NCBI GenBank assembly: GCA_003154025.1
Contig: PMCE01000226.1
Coordinates: forward strand, 15,285 to 24,068
Origin: Syntrophaceae bacterium
GTDB lineage: Bacteria > Desulfobacterota > SM23-61
Reading direction: 5' to 3'
DNA: 8,784 nt
Every line of letters begins with the position of its first letter. Within the stretch, counting starts at the first letter, position 1. The position numbers and the translations under genes were made by a program. The notes beneath the pieces are model-generated. The model saw only the letters and a program-made list of their open reading frames with translations. It had not been told where the DNA came from and did no database searches. Shown here piece by piece: positions 1 through 6,348 of this stretch.

Positions 1-1
1 G

Positions 2-700
2 GCGGGGAAGGTCTATGTGGAAGGGAAGGACTTAAGCCAATCGGGGATTTCCTGGCCCGAACTGCGCCGACGGGTGGGCCTGGTCTTCCAGTACCCCGAA
101 CACCAGCTTTTTGAAGAGAGCGTCTTTGACGACATCGCCTTCGTCCTGCGCCAGAAAAAGACTCTGTCCCGGGAAGAGGTCGAGAAAAGGGTAAGAGCGG
201 CCTGCCTCCTGGTTGGCCTCGACGAGGAGAGGTTCGGCTGGCGCTCTCCCTTTGAATTGAGCGGCGGAGAGATGCGCCGGGTCGCCCTCGCCGGAGTCCT
301 CGTCCAGGACCCGGCCGTCCTCATGCTGGATGAACCCACCATCGGCCTGGACGGGGCCGGGAAAAGGGAAATCCTGCGGGAGATCAGCGCCCTTCACCGC
401 TCCGGCAAGACGGTCATCATCGTCTCCCATTCGGTCGAGGAGATTGCGGACCTGGTAGACCGGCTGATGGTGATGGAAGAAGGAAAGATCCTGTTCTCCG
501 GCTCTCCGGTGGAAGTCTTTTCCTCTCTCCTGGAGAAGAAAAGAATGACCTTTCTGGTCCCCCCCATTTTCCGCCTCTTTTATGAACTGCGGGCGCAGGG
601 GTGGGATCTTCCGGAGGGAGTCCTGCGGGTCGAGGAGGCCCTCCCGGCCATCGAGCGGCGCCTGGGCAAAGGCCGCTTTGAGCCTTCGATGGGAAATTGA
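2..700 (+). CDS. ecfA: Energy-coupling factor (ECF) transporter ATPase, EcfA2-like, 5'-truncated by the window edge
   Basis: This is the cytoplasmic ATP-hydrolysing subunit of an ECF-type ABC importer, which powers uptake of vitamins or metal ions together with a second ATPase, EcfT and a substrate-binding S component. The frame is open from base 2, so the gene begins upstream; roughly 55 residues including Walker A are missing. Visible in order are the Q-loop (VFQYPEHQLFEE, near base 80), the ABC signature LSGGEMRRVALAG (about 259-297), Walker B and D-loop (LMLDEPTIGLD, about 322-354) and the H-loop histidine in VIIVSHSVEE (about 412-441). YPEHQLFEE and the signature wording are typical of EcfA2 rather than of general ABC ATPases. 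The C-terminal tail after GSPVEVF is also family-like. It ends its transcription unit: no EcfT follows, and a terminator starts 25 bases after the stop. A CbiO assignment is possible but less likely. The substrate cannot be told. Confidence 0.9.
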   Translation, partial: AGKVYVEGKDLSQSGISWPELRRRVGLVFQYPEHQLFEESVFDDIAFVLRQKKTLSREEVEKRVRAACLLVGLDEERFGWRSPFELSGGEMRRVALAGVLVQDPAVLMLDEPTIGLDGAGKREILREISALHRSGKTVIIVSHSVEEIADLVDRLMVMEEGKILFSGSPVEVFSSLLEKKRMTFLVPPIFRLFYELRAQGWDLPEGVLRVEEALPAIERRLGKGRFEPSMGN

Positions 701-724
701 TGTTCCTGGCCTGTTTCGTCTTGC

Positions 725-758
725 GCCATGGGTTCTGTGGGCCCATGGCTTTTCTTTT
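725..758 (+). terminator. Rho-independent terminator after the ecfA-like gene
   Basis: A perfect 8-bp stem is formed by GCCATGGG (725-732) and CCCATGGC (742-749) around a 9-base loop, and the tract TTTTCTTTT (750-758) follows at once. Its place 25 bases past the ATPase stop fits the end of the ECF transporter operon. Confidence 0.8.
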
Positions 759-898
759 ATATATAGGGGAGGATGGGTCGGGCGGGGGGCGAACGGGCCC
801 TTCAAAAAGAGACCCCCTTGCAATTCGTTATCCCAGAATAGAGGGGAATCCCCTTGGCGCGGGAAGGAGGACTCCTTTTTTTAATTCCAAGGCAATCA

Positions 899-973
899 AT
901 AGATCTATCGAAAATGCAGGGTGCGTTCTCCGAACGCTTCACGCCATGGCGTGGCCTGATCGGGGATCAGGCC
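899..973. repeat. Cluster of four perfect inverted repeats (REP-like or structured RNA)
   Basis: Four perfect palindromes occur within 75 bases. ATAGATCTAT is at 899-908. GCGTTC/GAACGC around TCC is at 923-937. The 14-bp self-complementary CACGCCATGGCGTG is at 940-953. GGCCTGATC/GATCAGGCC around GGG is at 953-973. The last two touch at base 953. No T-tract follows, so this is not a normal terminator. The GGGTGCGTTC...GAACGC part resembles hairpin feet of palindromic intergenic elements mobilised by REP-associated transposases, but that link rests on resemblance only. It could instead be a structured leader of the downstream gene. Confidence 0.55.
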
Positions 974-1043
974 CTTCAAGATGGTCAAAAGATAAAATGA
1001 TTTGGTATTCGTTTCGGCCTGCTCGTAAAAGGAAGAGAGTTCC

Positions 1044-3470
1044 ATGATACCGGCGATCATCTTCTTCTGCTTCCTATTGTCGGGCTTGAGCAGCCTCATC
1101 TACGAGGTCTTGTGGGTCAGGATGCTCATTCTCATCTTCGGCTCCACCACCTTTGCCATCAGCACCGTGCTCACGGCTTTCATGGGCGGGCTGGCCCTGG
1201 GGAGTTATCTCTTCGGCCGCTACATCGACCGGTCCAGGCATCCCGTTCACCTCTACGGGGCCTTGGAAGCGGTGATCGGGGCCTACGCCCTTCTCGTTCC
1301 CGCCCTCTTCTCCGGGTTGGTCCCGGTCTACAGTTGGGTGTGGCAGAGCTTTCACCTGAATTTTTACCTCTTCAGCCTTCTGCAGTTTATCCTCGTGAGC
1401 GTGGTCTTGATCGTGCCCACGACCCTCATGGGGGCTACGCTTCCCATCCTGTGCAAGTATTATTCCGGGCGGAAAGACCGCCTGGGGTTGACCCTCGGGT
1501 CCCTCTATGCGGTCAATACCCTGGGAGGAATTCTGGGCGCTTTCTTTTCCGGCTTCTTCCTTCTGCCGGCCTTCGGTGTCCGGATGACGATCTTCACGGC
1601 AGCGGCCCTGAACCTCCTCATCGGTCTCATCGTCCTCGTCGCGGTAAAGAAAGGGGAGGTCGGGGAAAAGGCCGGGCCCGTGGGCGAATCCCCTATTTTC
1701 CCTCCGTCTTCTCCTTCAGAAAAGCTTTCCCCCGGGACGATGAAGGTGGTCCTCTTGGCCTTCGCCCTTTCCGGCTTTGCTTCCATGGTCTATGAGGTCG
1801 CCTGGAGCCGGGTCCTGGCCATGATCCTGGACTCCTCTACCTATGCTTTTACCAGCATGCTCGTCACTTTCCTGACCGGAATCGCCCTGGGAAGCTTTTT
1901 CATGTCCAGGGTGGTTGACCGCCTGGGCCGTCCACTCCTGGCATTCCTCCTGTTCGAGGCGGCCCTCGGAGTTTCAGCCTTTGGGGGGCTTTTTCTTTTT
2001 CGTGAGCTCCCCTATCTCTTCGTCCTCCTCTACCGGTCCTTTTCCGGCTCCCTGAATTTGATCTTATTGGGCAAGTTCCTGCTAGCCGCAGGGGTGATGA
2101 TTCTACCTACATTCCTCATGGGAGCCCTCTTCCCCCTCGTGGTCAGACTCTATACCACCAACTTGAACCGGGTCGGACAATCCGTCGGGAAGGTCTACTC
2201 CCTGAACACGATCGGATGCATCCTGGGGTCCTTCGGCAGCGGGTTCATCTTCGTTCCTCTTTTGGGCATCCGGAACTCCCTTCTGCTGGCCGTAGGATTG
2301 AATTTTTCCCTGGCTTTCCTGATCCTCCTGGCGTCCTCCTACCGGGCAAAATACGTGAAGATCCTCCTTTCGGCCGCCCTGGCGGGGGGGCTGGTGGTCA
2401 TGGCCCTCTCGGTTCCCCCATGGAATCCCTCCCTCATGTCCAGCGGAGTGTATATGTATGTCCGTTACGTCCAGGAACTTGACCGGCGCGAGCTTCTGGA
2501 CCGTTACGGCAAGGAAGCCGACCCTCTCCTTTTCTACAAGGAAGGGTACAGCTCGACAGTGAGCGTGCACAAATCCCAGACTTCGGAAAACGTATACCTA
2601 AAGGTAAACGGCAAAGTCGAGGCCAGCACGGTGGGCGATATGCCCACCCAGGTCCTCTTGGGCCAGATCCCCATGCTCTTGAGTCCCAACCGGGATGATG
2701 TCCTGGTCATCGGCCTGGGAAGCGGAGTCACCGTGGGGGCGGTAGGAACCCATCCGGCTCGGAAGATCACCGTGGCCGAATTGGAGCCCGCGGTGGTGGA
2801 AGCGAACCGGCATTTTGCCCATGCGAACCACCGGATCCTGGAAGATCCCCGGGTCAAGGTCATGACTTACGATGCCCGGAATTTTCTCCTGGTGACCCCG
2901 GACCGCTTCGATGTGATCATTTCCGAGCCCTCCAATCCCTGGATGGCCGGGGTGTCCAACCTCTTTACCCGGGAGTTCTTCCTGATGGGGAGCCAGAGGC
3001 TGAACCCGAAAGGAGTGTTCTGCCAGTGGCTTCAGCTCTACAAGATCTCCACCGACAACTTGAGGTCCATCCTGGCTACCTTCCATCAGGTCTTTCCCCA
3101 CGTCCTCATCTTTCAGGTGGAGGATTATGACCTCATCATCCTGGGGTCCCTTGAACCCTTGCTTTTGGACGGGCAAAGGCTTAGGGAGCGGATCTCCCGG
3201 CCCGAGGTCAGAGAGGACCTTAACCGGATCAATATCCAATCGGTGCGCCCTTTCCTGGTGCATTTCGTTTTGGGCACGGAGGAGATCCCAGCCTTCGTCG
3301 GGGGGGGCGCCATCAATACAGACGACAACGCTCTTCTCGAGTTTTCCGCCCCCAAGACTCTCTACGAAGACACCTCGGAGGCCAATTTCCGCGAGCTTTC
3401 CCAGCATTCCAGGGGCCTGGACGCGTACCTGGGGCGGGTGCCGGATCGAGAGCCGGTCCCAAAGAAATAG
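1044..3470 (+). CDS. Fused 12-13-TM transporter-like / spermidine synthase-like membrane protein
   Basis: This 808-residue protein joins a membrane half to a spermidine-synthase-like domain, an architecture usually annotated as fused MFS/spermidine synthase. The membrane half is two homologous six-helix units offset by 230 residues: SGLSSLIYE at 13 and SGFASMVYE at 243; PTTLMGA at 125 and PTFLMGA at 355; NTLGGILG at 158 and NTIGCILG at 388. GRYIDRSRHP (58-67) and SRVVDRLGRP (288-297) resemble the cytoplasmic motif A of MFS proteins. A further hydrophobic segment lies at about 438-457. The C-terminal domain has a beta-strand entry (YKEGYSSTVSV, 498-508), a SAM-type glycine loop GLGSG (557-561), the acidic AELEP (578-582), YDAR (609-612) and the family-like tail motif NTDD (758-761). 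The catalytic DSxDP of true spermidine synthases reads SEPSNPW (627-633), so polyamine synthesis is doubtful and the substrate is unknown. The ATG at 1044 follows AGGAAGAGAG. It stands alone, between a terminator and the accD spacer. Confidence 0.85.
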   Translation: MIPAIIFFCFLLSGLSSLIYEVLWVRMLILIFGSTTFAISTVLTAFMGGLALGSYLFGRYIDRSRHPVHLYGALEAVIGAYALLVPALFSGLVPVYSWVWQSFHLNFYLFSLLQFILVSVVLIVPTTLMGATLPILCKYYSGRKDRLGLTLGSLYAVNTLGGILGAFFSGFFLLPAFGVRMTIFTAAALNLLIGLIVLVAVKKGEVGEKAGPVGESPIFPPSSPSEKLSPGTMKVVLLAFALSGFASMVYEVAWSRVLAMILDSSTYAFTSMLVTFLTGIALGSFFMSRVVDRLGRPLLAFLLFEAALGVSAFGGLFLFRELPYLFVLLYRSFSGSLNLILLGKFLLAAGVMILPTFLMGALFPLVVRLYTTNLNRVGQSVGKVYSLNTIGCILGSFGSGFIFVPLLGIRNSLLLAVGLNFSLAFLILLASSYRAKYVKILLSAALAGGLVVMALSVPPWNPSLMSSGVYMYVRYVQELDRRELLDRYGKEADPLLFYKEGYSSTVSVHKSQTSENVYLKVNGKVEASTVGDMPTQVLLGQIPMLLSPNRDDVLVIGLGSGVTVGAVGTHPARKITVAELEPAVVEANRHFAHANHRILEDPRVKVMTYDARNFLLVTPDRFDVIISEPSNPWMAGVSNLFTREFFLMGSQRLNPKGVFCQWLQLYKISTDNLRSILATFHQVFPHVLIFQVEDYDLIILGSLEPLLLDGQRLRERISRPEVREDLNRINIQSVRPFLVHFVLGTEEIPAFVGGGAINTDDNALLEFSAPKTLYEDTSEANFRELSQHSRGLDAYLGRVPDREPVPKK

Positions 3471-3534
3471 GGGAAAGATCAGAGTTCCTTTTGGTGGAGG
3501 TAACTGAAGCGGAAGAAAATAGAAGAAAATAGAA

Positions 3535-3563
3535 TTGATAACCTATTGAACTTATGTTAATTT
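3535..3563 (+). promoter_or_regulatory. Possible sigma-70-type promoter for accD-folC
   Basis: TTGATA (3535-3540) matches the -35 consensus at five of six positions. It stands 17 bases before TAATTT (3558-3563), a poor -10 with three of six matches. Its position in the only AT-rich stretch before accD makes it the best candidate, but the evidence is weak. Confidence 0.25.
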
Positions 3564-3598
3564 TAGAGCTTTAGGAGCAAGGTAGATTACCCTGAAGT

Positions 3599-3610
3599 CC
3601 TCCCGGGAGG
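3599..3610. repeat. 12-bp perfect palindrome upstream of accD
   Basis: CCTCCCGGGAGG is fully self-complementary and lies between the possible promoter and the accD start. No T-tract follows. It could be an operator or part of an RNA leader; nothing identifies a binding protein. Confidence 0.35.
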
Positions 3611-3697
3611 GTCCGGGGCATCTGGTAAATCTATCCGCTGCATCATAATGAATAAGTGATAAACCCTGAGTCGCAGTTTTTGTTTTCTCTCTCGACG

Positions 3698-4555
3698 ATG
3701 ACCGGGAGGGGGGACGAATCGTCCTTCATGCCTATGAAATTGGAAGAACCAGACCATCAGTGGACCAGATGTGACGCCTGCCAGCAGATGCTCTTCCGAA
3801 GACAGGTGAAGCGCAACCTGATGGTCTGCCCCAAGTGCAATTATCATTTTCGGATTTCCGCCATGGACCGCCTCGATCTGGTGATCGACGAGGGGAGCTT
3901 CGTGGAATATGACGCCGGCCTGGAGCCCCTGGACCCATTGCAATTCAAGGATCGGATGAAGTACCCCGAAAGGGTCAGGGAATCCCAGCAGGCCACCCGG
4001 AGGAAGGAAGCCATGGTTGGGGGGAAGGGGACCATCCAGGGCCTGCCGGTCCTGGTAGGGGTCATGGATTTTGAATTCATGGGGGGCTCCATGGGTTCGG
4101 TGGTGGGGGAGAAGGTTGCCCGCCTGGCCGAACGGGCCGCGGAGGACGGGGGCGGGCTGGTCATCTTCTGCTCTTCGGGAGGAGCCCGCATGCAGGAGGG
4201 GATTCTCGCCCTCATGCAGATGGCCAAGACCAGCGCAGCCTTGGCCTTCCTGAAGGCGAAAGGCGTGCCGTACATCTCGGTCCTCACCGACCCTACCACC
4301 GGAGGGGTCTCGGCGAGTTTCGCCATGCTGGGGGACGTGATCCTGGCCGAACCCAAGGCCATCATCGGTTTTGCCGGACAGCGGGTGATCGAACAGACGA
4401 TCAAGCAGAAACTTCCCGAAGGCTTCCAGCGTTCCGAGTACCTCCTGGAGCACGGGATGGTGGACATGATCGTGGAACGGAAAGAGATGAAAAGGGTGCT
4501 GGGCCAGCTCCTGGCCATGCTGCCGAGGGGTAAGAGAGCGGCAGGGAAGGCGTGA
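3698..4555 (+). CDS. accD: Acetyl-CoA carboxylase carboxyltransferase subunit beta
   Basis: AccD pairs with AccA to form the carboxyltransferase that moves CO2 from carboxybiotin on AccB to acetyl-CoA, giving malonyl-CoA for fatty acid synthesis in the cytoplasm. Numbered from the ATG at 3698 (285 residues), the N-terminal zinc ribbon is C25-x2-C28 and C44-x2-C47. The crotonase-like core carries [12 protein letters not shown] (127-138), [10 protein letters not shown] (159-168), [17 protein letters not shown] (197-213) and [11 protein letters not shown] (224-234), all nearly identical to the E. coli protein. The start is uncertain. The frame is open from a GTG at 3656, and ATGs lie at 3698, 3728 and 3734, none with a well-spaced Shine-Dalgarno. 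I chose 3698 because it leaves 22 residues before the conserved W-T-x-C, as in E. coli. The usual early WF motif is absent. folC follows after four bases. Confidence 0.95.
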   Translation: MTGRGDESSFMPMKLEEPDHQWTRCDACQQMLFRRQVKRNLMVCPKCNYHFRISAMDRLDLVIDEGSFVEYDAGLEPLDPLQFKDRMKYPERVRESQQATRRKEAMVGGKGTIQGLPVLVGVMDFEFMGGSMGSVVGEKVARLAERAAEDGGGLVIFCSSGGARMQEGILALMQMAKTSAALAFLKAKGVPYISVLTDPTTGGVSASFAMLGDVILAEPKAIIGFAGQRVIEQTIKQKLPEGFQRSEYLLEHGMVDMIVERKEMKRVLGQLLAMLPRGKRAAGKA

Positions 4556-4559
4556 AAGG

Positions 4560-5933
4560 GTGCCCAAAGGGGTCGAAGAAAGCAGACATTATCGCGATTC
4601 TCTGGAATATCTCTTCGGCCTCCAAAGGTTCGGCATCAAGCTGGGTCTGGCCAATATTACCGGCCTACTCAGACACCTCGGAAACCCCCAGGAAAAATTG
4701 CGGGCGGTTCACATCGCCGGTTCCAACGGGAAGGGCTCCACGGCCGCTTTCCTGAGCTGCATCCTCCGTCGGGCGGGCTACCGCGTCGGCCTCTACACTT
4801 CTCCTCACCTGATCGACTTCGCCGAAAGAATCCAGGTCGACGGAATCCCCATCGCCGAAGAGCGGGTCGTGCGGCTCACCGATCGGATTCGGGAGGAAGT
4901 GGGGAAAATGGAGAAGAGCGGGGAGCTCTGGCCTGATTCTCCAACCCCATCGCTTCCCGCGGATTTCGACCCGCAAAAAGCGACGATCACCTTCTTTGAA
5001 TTCACCACGGCCATGGCCTTCCTCCAATTCCGGGAGGAGAAGGTGGATGCGGCCGTCCTGGAGACGGGAATGGGGGGGAGGCTGGATGCCACCAACGTCA
5101 TAGACCCCCTTCTTTCCCTCATCACCCCCATCTCCCTCGAGCACCAGCAGTACCTGGGGAGAACGCTCCCGCAGATCGCGGGAGAGAAGGCGGGGATCAT
5201 CAAACCCGGGCGCCCTCTTTTGACCACCGCCCGCCAGCCCAGGGTGGTGGCCCTGTTCCAGCAAAGATGCAAGGAAGTCGGGGCTCCTCTTTTCGTGTAC
5301 GGCAGGGATTTTCGGGGGAAGCGGACAGGACTCCGGCTCATGGATTATCAGGGGCTCCGTCACCGCTGGAGCGCTCTTAGCTTGGGGCTGGCCGGCCGCC
5401 ATCAAGTGGTCAACGCCTCCCTGGCCCTCGCCGCCGGGGAGATGCTGATGGACCACGGCTTCCCCCTGGAAGAGGAGCATTTCCGGGCGGGCCTTTCACA
5501 GGCGAAGTGGCCGGGCAGGCTGGAACTGGTTGGAGATTCTCCCCGGATCCTTCTGGATGGGGCCCATAACCCGGGGGCCGTCCGAATCCTGAAAGAGGCT
5601 TTACGGGAAGAATTCCCCCGCAGGCGGCTGATCATGGTCCTGGGGATCATGGCCGACAAAGAAATTCCCAAGATGATGGCCCATCTTTTGCCCCTGGCGG
5701 ACCTCCTGATCCTGACCCGCCCGGGCATAGACCGGGCCGCTTCCCTGGAGACCCTCCGGGAGCATGCTTCTGCCCGGGGGACATCTGCTTTGGAAATCGC
5801 GGATGTCGGAGCTGCCCTGGAAAAAGCGATGGCCGAGGCAGGACCGGAAGATCTGGTGGTGGCGACCGGATCCCTCTACACCGTCGGCGAGGCAAGGGCC
5901 CACCTCATCCGCAAGGGCTTGATTAAGGAGTGA
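4560..5933 (+). CDS. folC: Bifunctional dihydrofolate synthase / folylpolyglutamate synthase
   Basis: FolC ligates glutamate to dihydropteroate and then lengthens the glutamate tail of folates, using ATP, in the cytoplasm; it belongs to the Mur ligase superfamily. The 457-residue product is slightly longer than usual. Landmarks are the P-loop GSNGKGS (54-60), TSPHL (80-84), TFFEF (144-148), ETGMGGRLDATN (168-179), the EHQQYLG...EKAGIIKPG segment (194-217), GRHQVVNASLA (279-289), WPGRLE (317-322) and the C-terminal-domain GAHNPGA (334-340). An extra proline-rich stretch of about 25 residues sits near 115-140, before TFFEF. The start is a GTG four bases after the accD stop, with AGGGAAGG (about 4543-4550) as ribosome binding site, so the pair is very likely an operon. 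The last codons and stop fall within the start of a 7-bp repeat array. Confidence 0.95.
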   Translation: MPKGVEESRHYRDSLEYLFGLQRFGIKLGLANITGLLRHLGNPQEKLRAVHIAGSNGKGSTAAFLSCILRRAGYRVGLYTSPHLIDFAERIQVDGIPIAEERVVRLTDRIREEVGKMEKSGELWPDSPTPSLPADFDPQKATITFFEFTTAMAFLQFREEKVDAAVLETGMGGRLDATNVIDPLLSLITPISLEHQQYLGRTLPQIAGEKAGIIKPGRPLLTTARQPRVVALFQQRCKEVGAPLFVYGRDFRGKRTGLRLMDYQGLRHRWSALSLGLAGRHQVVNASLALAAGEMLMDHGFPLEEEHFRAGLSQAKWPGRLELVGDSPRILLDGAHNPGAVRILKEALREEFPRRRLIMVLGIMADKEIPKMMAHLLPLADLLILTRPGIDRAASLETLREHASARGTSALEIADVGAALEKAMAEAGPEDLVVATGSLYTVGEARAHLIRKGLIKE

Positions 5934-6247
5934 GGAGCAAGGATTCAGGAGTCAGGAGTGTTTCCCCATTGCGCATTGCGTATTTCGCATTGCGCAATTC
6001 CCAATCTGCAATCTGCAATCTAAAATCTGCAATCTAAAATCTAAAATCTATTCTCCCCTTACCCATCCCGCCTTCCAAATTCCGCATTTCGCAATTTACA
6101 ATTCGCAATTCGAAATACGTAAGCGACATTTCGTAATTCAAAATCTGCGATCTGAACCCTTTGTCTTGTTTCAATTCCCAATTCGCAATTCCCTGCGGGA
6201 ATCATTTTTTAGTTTTTTTATTTTTCGCTATGCGCTATGCTCTATCG
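5922..6247. repeat. Degenerate 7-bp tandem repeat array between folC and lptD
   Basis: From 5922 to 6054 the sequence divides into 19 consecutive 7-base units with no slip in register. They begin with A-G-rich units (AGTGAGG, AGCAAGG, AGTCAGG), pass to GCGCATT and TCGCATT, and then to CTGCAAT and CTAAAAT. An 18-base C-rich spacer (6055-6072) follows. Twelve further units run from 6073 to 6156 (TTCCGCA, TTTCGCA, ATTCGCA, ATTCAAA). Weaker units follow (CCAATTC, GCAATTC), then a T-rich stretch, and the perfect tandem GCTATGC, GCTATGC at 6227-6240, 35 bases (five units) after CCTGCGG at 6192. AATCTGC at 6003 and ATTCGCA at 6101 are 98 bases (14 units) apart, so register holds across the spacer. 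It resembles short tandemly repeated heptanucleotides known from cyanobacteria; a role is not known. Confidence 0.85.
6188..6210 (+). terminator. Rho-independent terminator between folC and lptD
   Basis: ATTCCC (6188-6193) and GGGAAT (6197-6202) form a perfect 6-bp stem with a TGC loop. It is followed by CA and six T residues, with a second T-run at 6213-6219. It lies about 255 bases after the folC stop, so it probably ends the accD-folC transcript. It is built out of the repeat array, so it may be partly fortuitous. Confidence 0.55.
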
Positions 6248-6348
6248 ACTCAGCGTTTATTCATTTCTTTGCCATGCCCCCAAGCGCCTTTTATTCCCTG
6301 CCGAGTCGGCTCAGGAGAGGAAGAAGAGAAGGCTCGAATTTCAAACCG
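6248..6348 (+). other. Leader region of lptD
   Basis: About 100 bases without a gene. TTGCCA (6269-6274) and TATTCC (6292-6297), 17 bases apart, are a weak promoter candidate. A short inverted repeat GCCGA/TCGGC lies at 6300-6310. The purine-rich run GGAGAGGAAGAAGAGAAGG ends 16 bases before the chosen lptD start. The lptD frame stays open through this stretch, but the residues it would encode are low-complexity and not LptD-like. Confidence 0.35.

Larger units (their letters stand above)
701..1043 (+). other. Hairpin-rich non-coding spacer
   Basis: I see no convincing gene in this stretch of about 340 bases. It holds the terminator at 725-758 and two weaker hairpins. One is AGGGG/CCCCT around AAT (842-854). 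The other is AAGGA/TCCTT around GGAC (864-877), followed by T residues to 882, which could be a second weak terminator. A dense cluster of inverted repeats follows at 899-973. The last 70 bases are AT-richer and lead to a purine-rich AGGAAGAGAG (1030-1039), a likely ribosome binding site for the gene at 1044. A TAAAAT box at 993-998 resembles a -10 element, but no fitting -35 is seen. Confidence 0.6.
3471..3697 (+). other. Spacer between the fused membrane enzyme and accD
   Basis: This is AT-richer than the flanking genes and shows no convincing gene. It contains an SD-like TGGAGG (3495-3500) with no start codon at a usable distance, a 10-bp direct tandem repeat GAAGAAAATA (3512-3521 and 3522-3531), the possible promoter at 3535-3563 and the 12-bp palindrome CCTCCCGGGAGG (3599-3610). 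A four-codon mini-ORF, ATGAATAAGTGA, starts at 3648; its stop overlaps a GTG in the accD frame at 3656. Confidence 0.5.

Noticed and set aside
32..823. Long minus-strand open frames opposite the ecfA-like gene and other genes
   Set aside because: They are antisense shadows of GC-rich coding sequence; their products show no family motifs and the + strand genes are clear.
993..998. TAAAAT as a -10 promoter box for the gene at 1044
   Set aside because: No sequence resembling a -35 element lies 15-19 bases upstream.
700..1047. Open frame starting at an ATG that overlaps the ecfA-like stop (TGATG), where ecfT might be expected
   Set aside because: The product is proline/arginine/glycine-rich with no EcfT-like membrane helices, and the frame runs through a strong terminator and the palindrome cluster, so it is not read as a gene.
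3472..3490. Terminator after the fused membrane enzyme (GGAA...TTCC then TTTT)
   Set aside because: Only four base pairs with a nine-base loop and a short T-run; too weak to call.
4552..4755. Alternative GTG-started frame overlapping the start of folC
   Set aside because: It encodes no recognisable sequence, while the overlapping folC frame has a continuous match to family motifs.
5964..6054. CRISPR-like array
   Set aside because: Units are 7 bases with no spacers and no cas genes nearby; this is a short tandem repeat.
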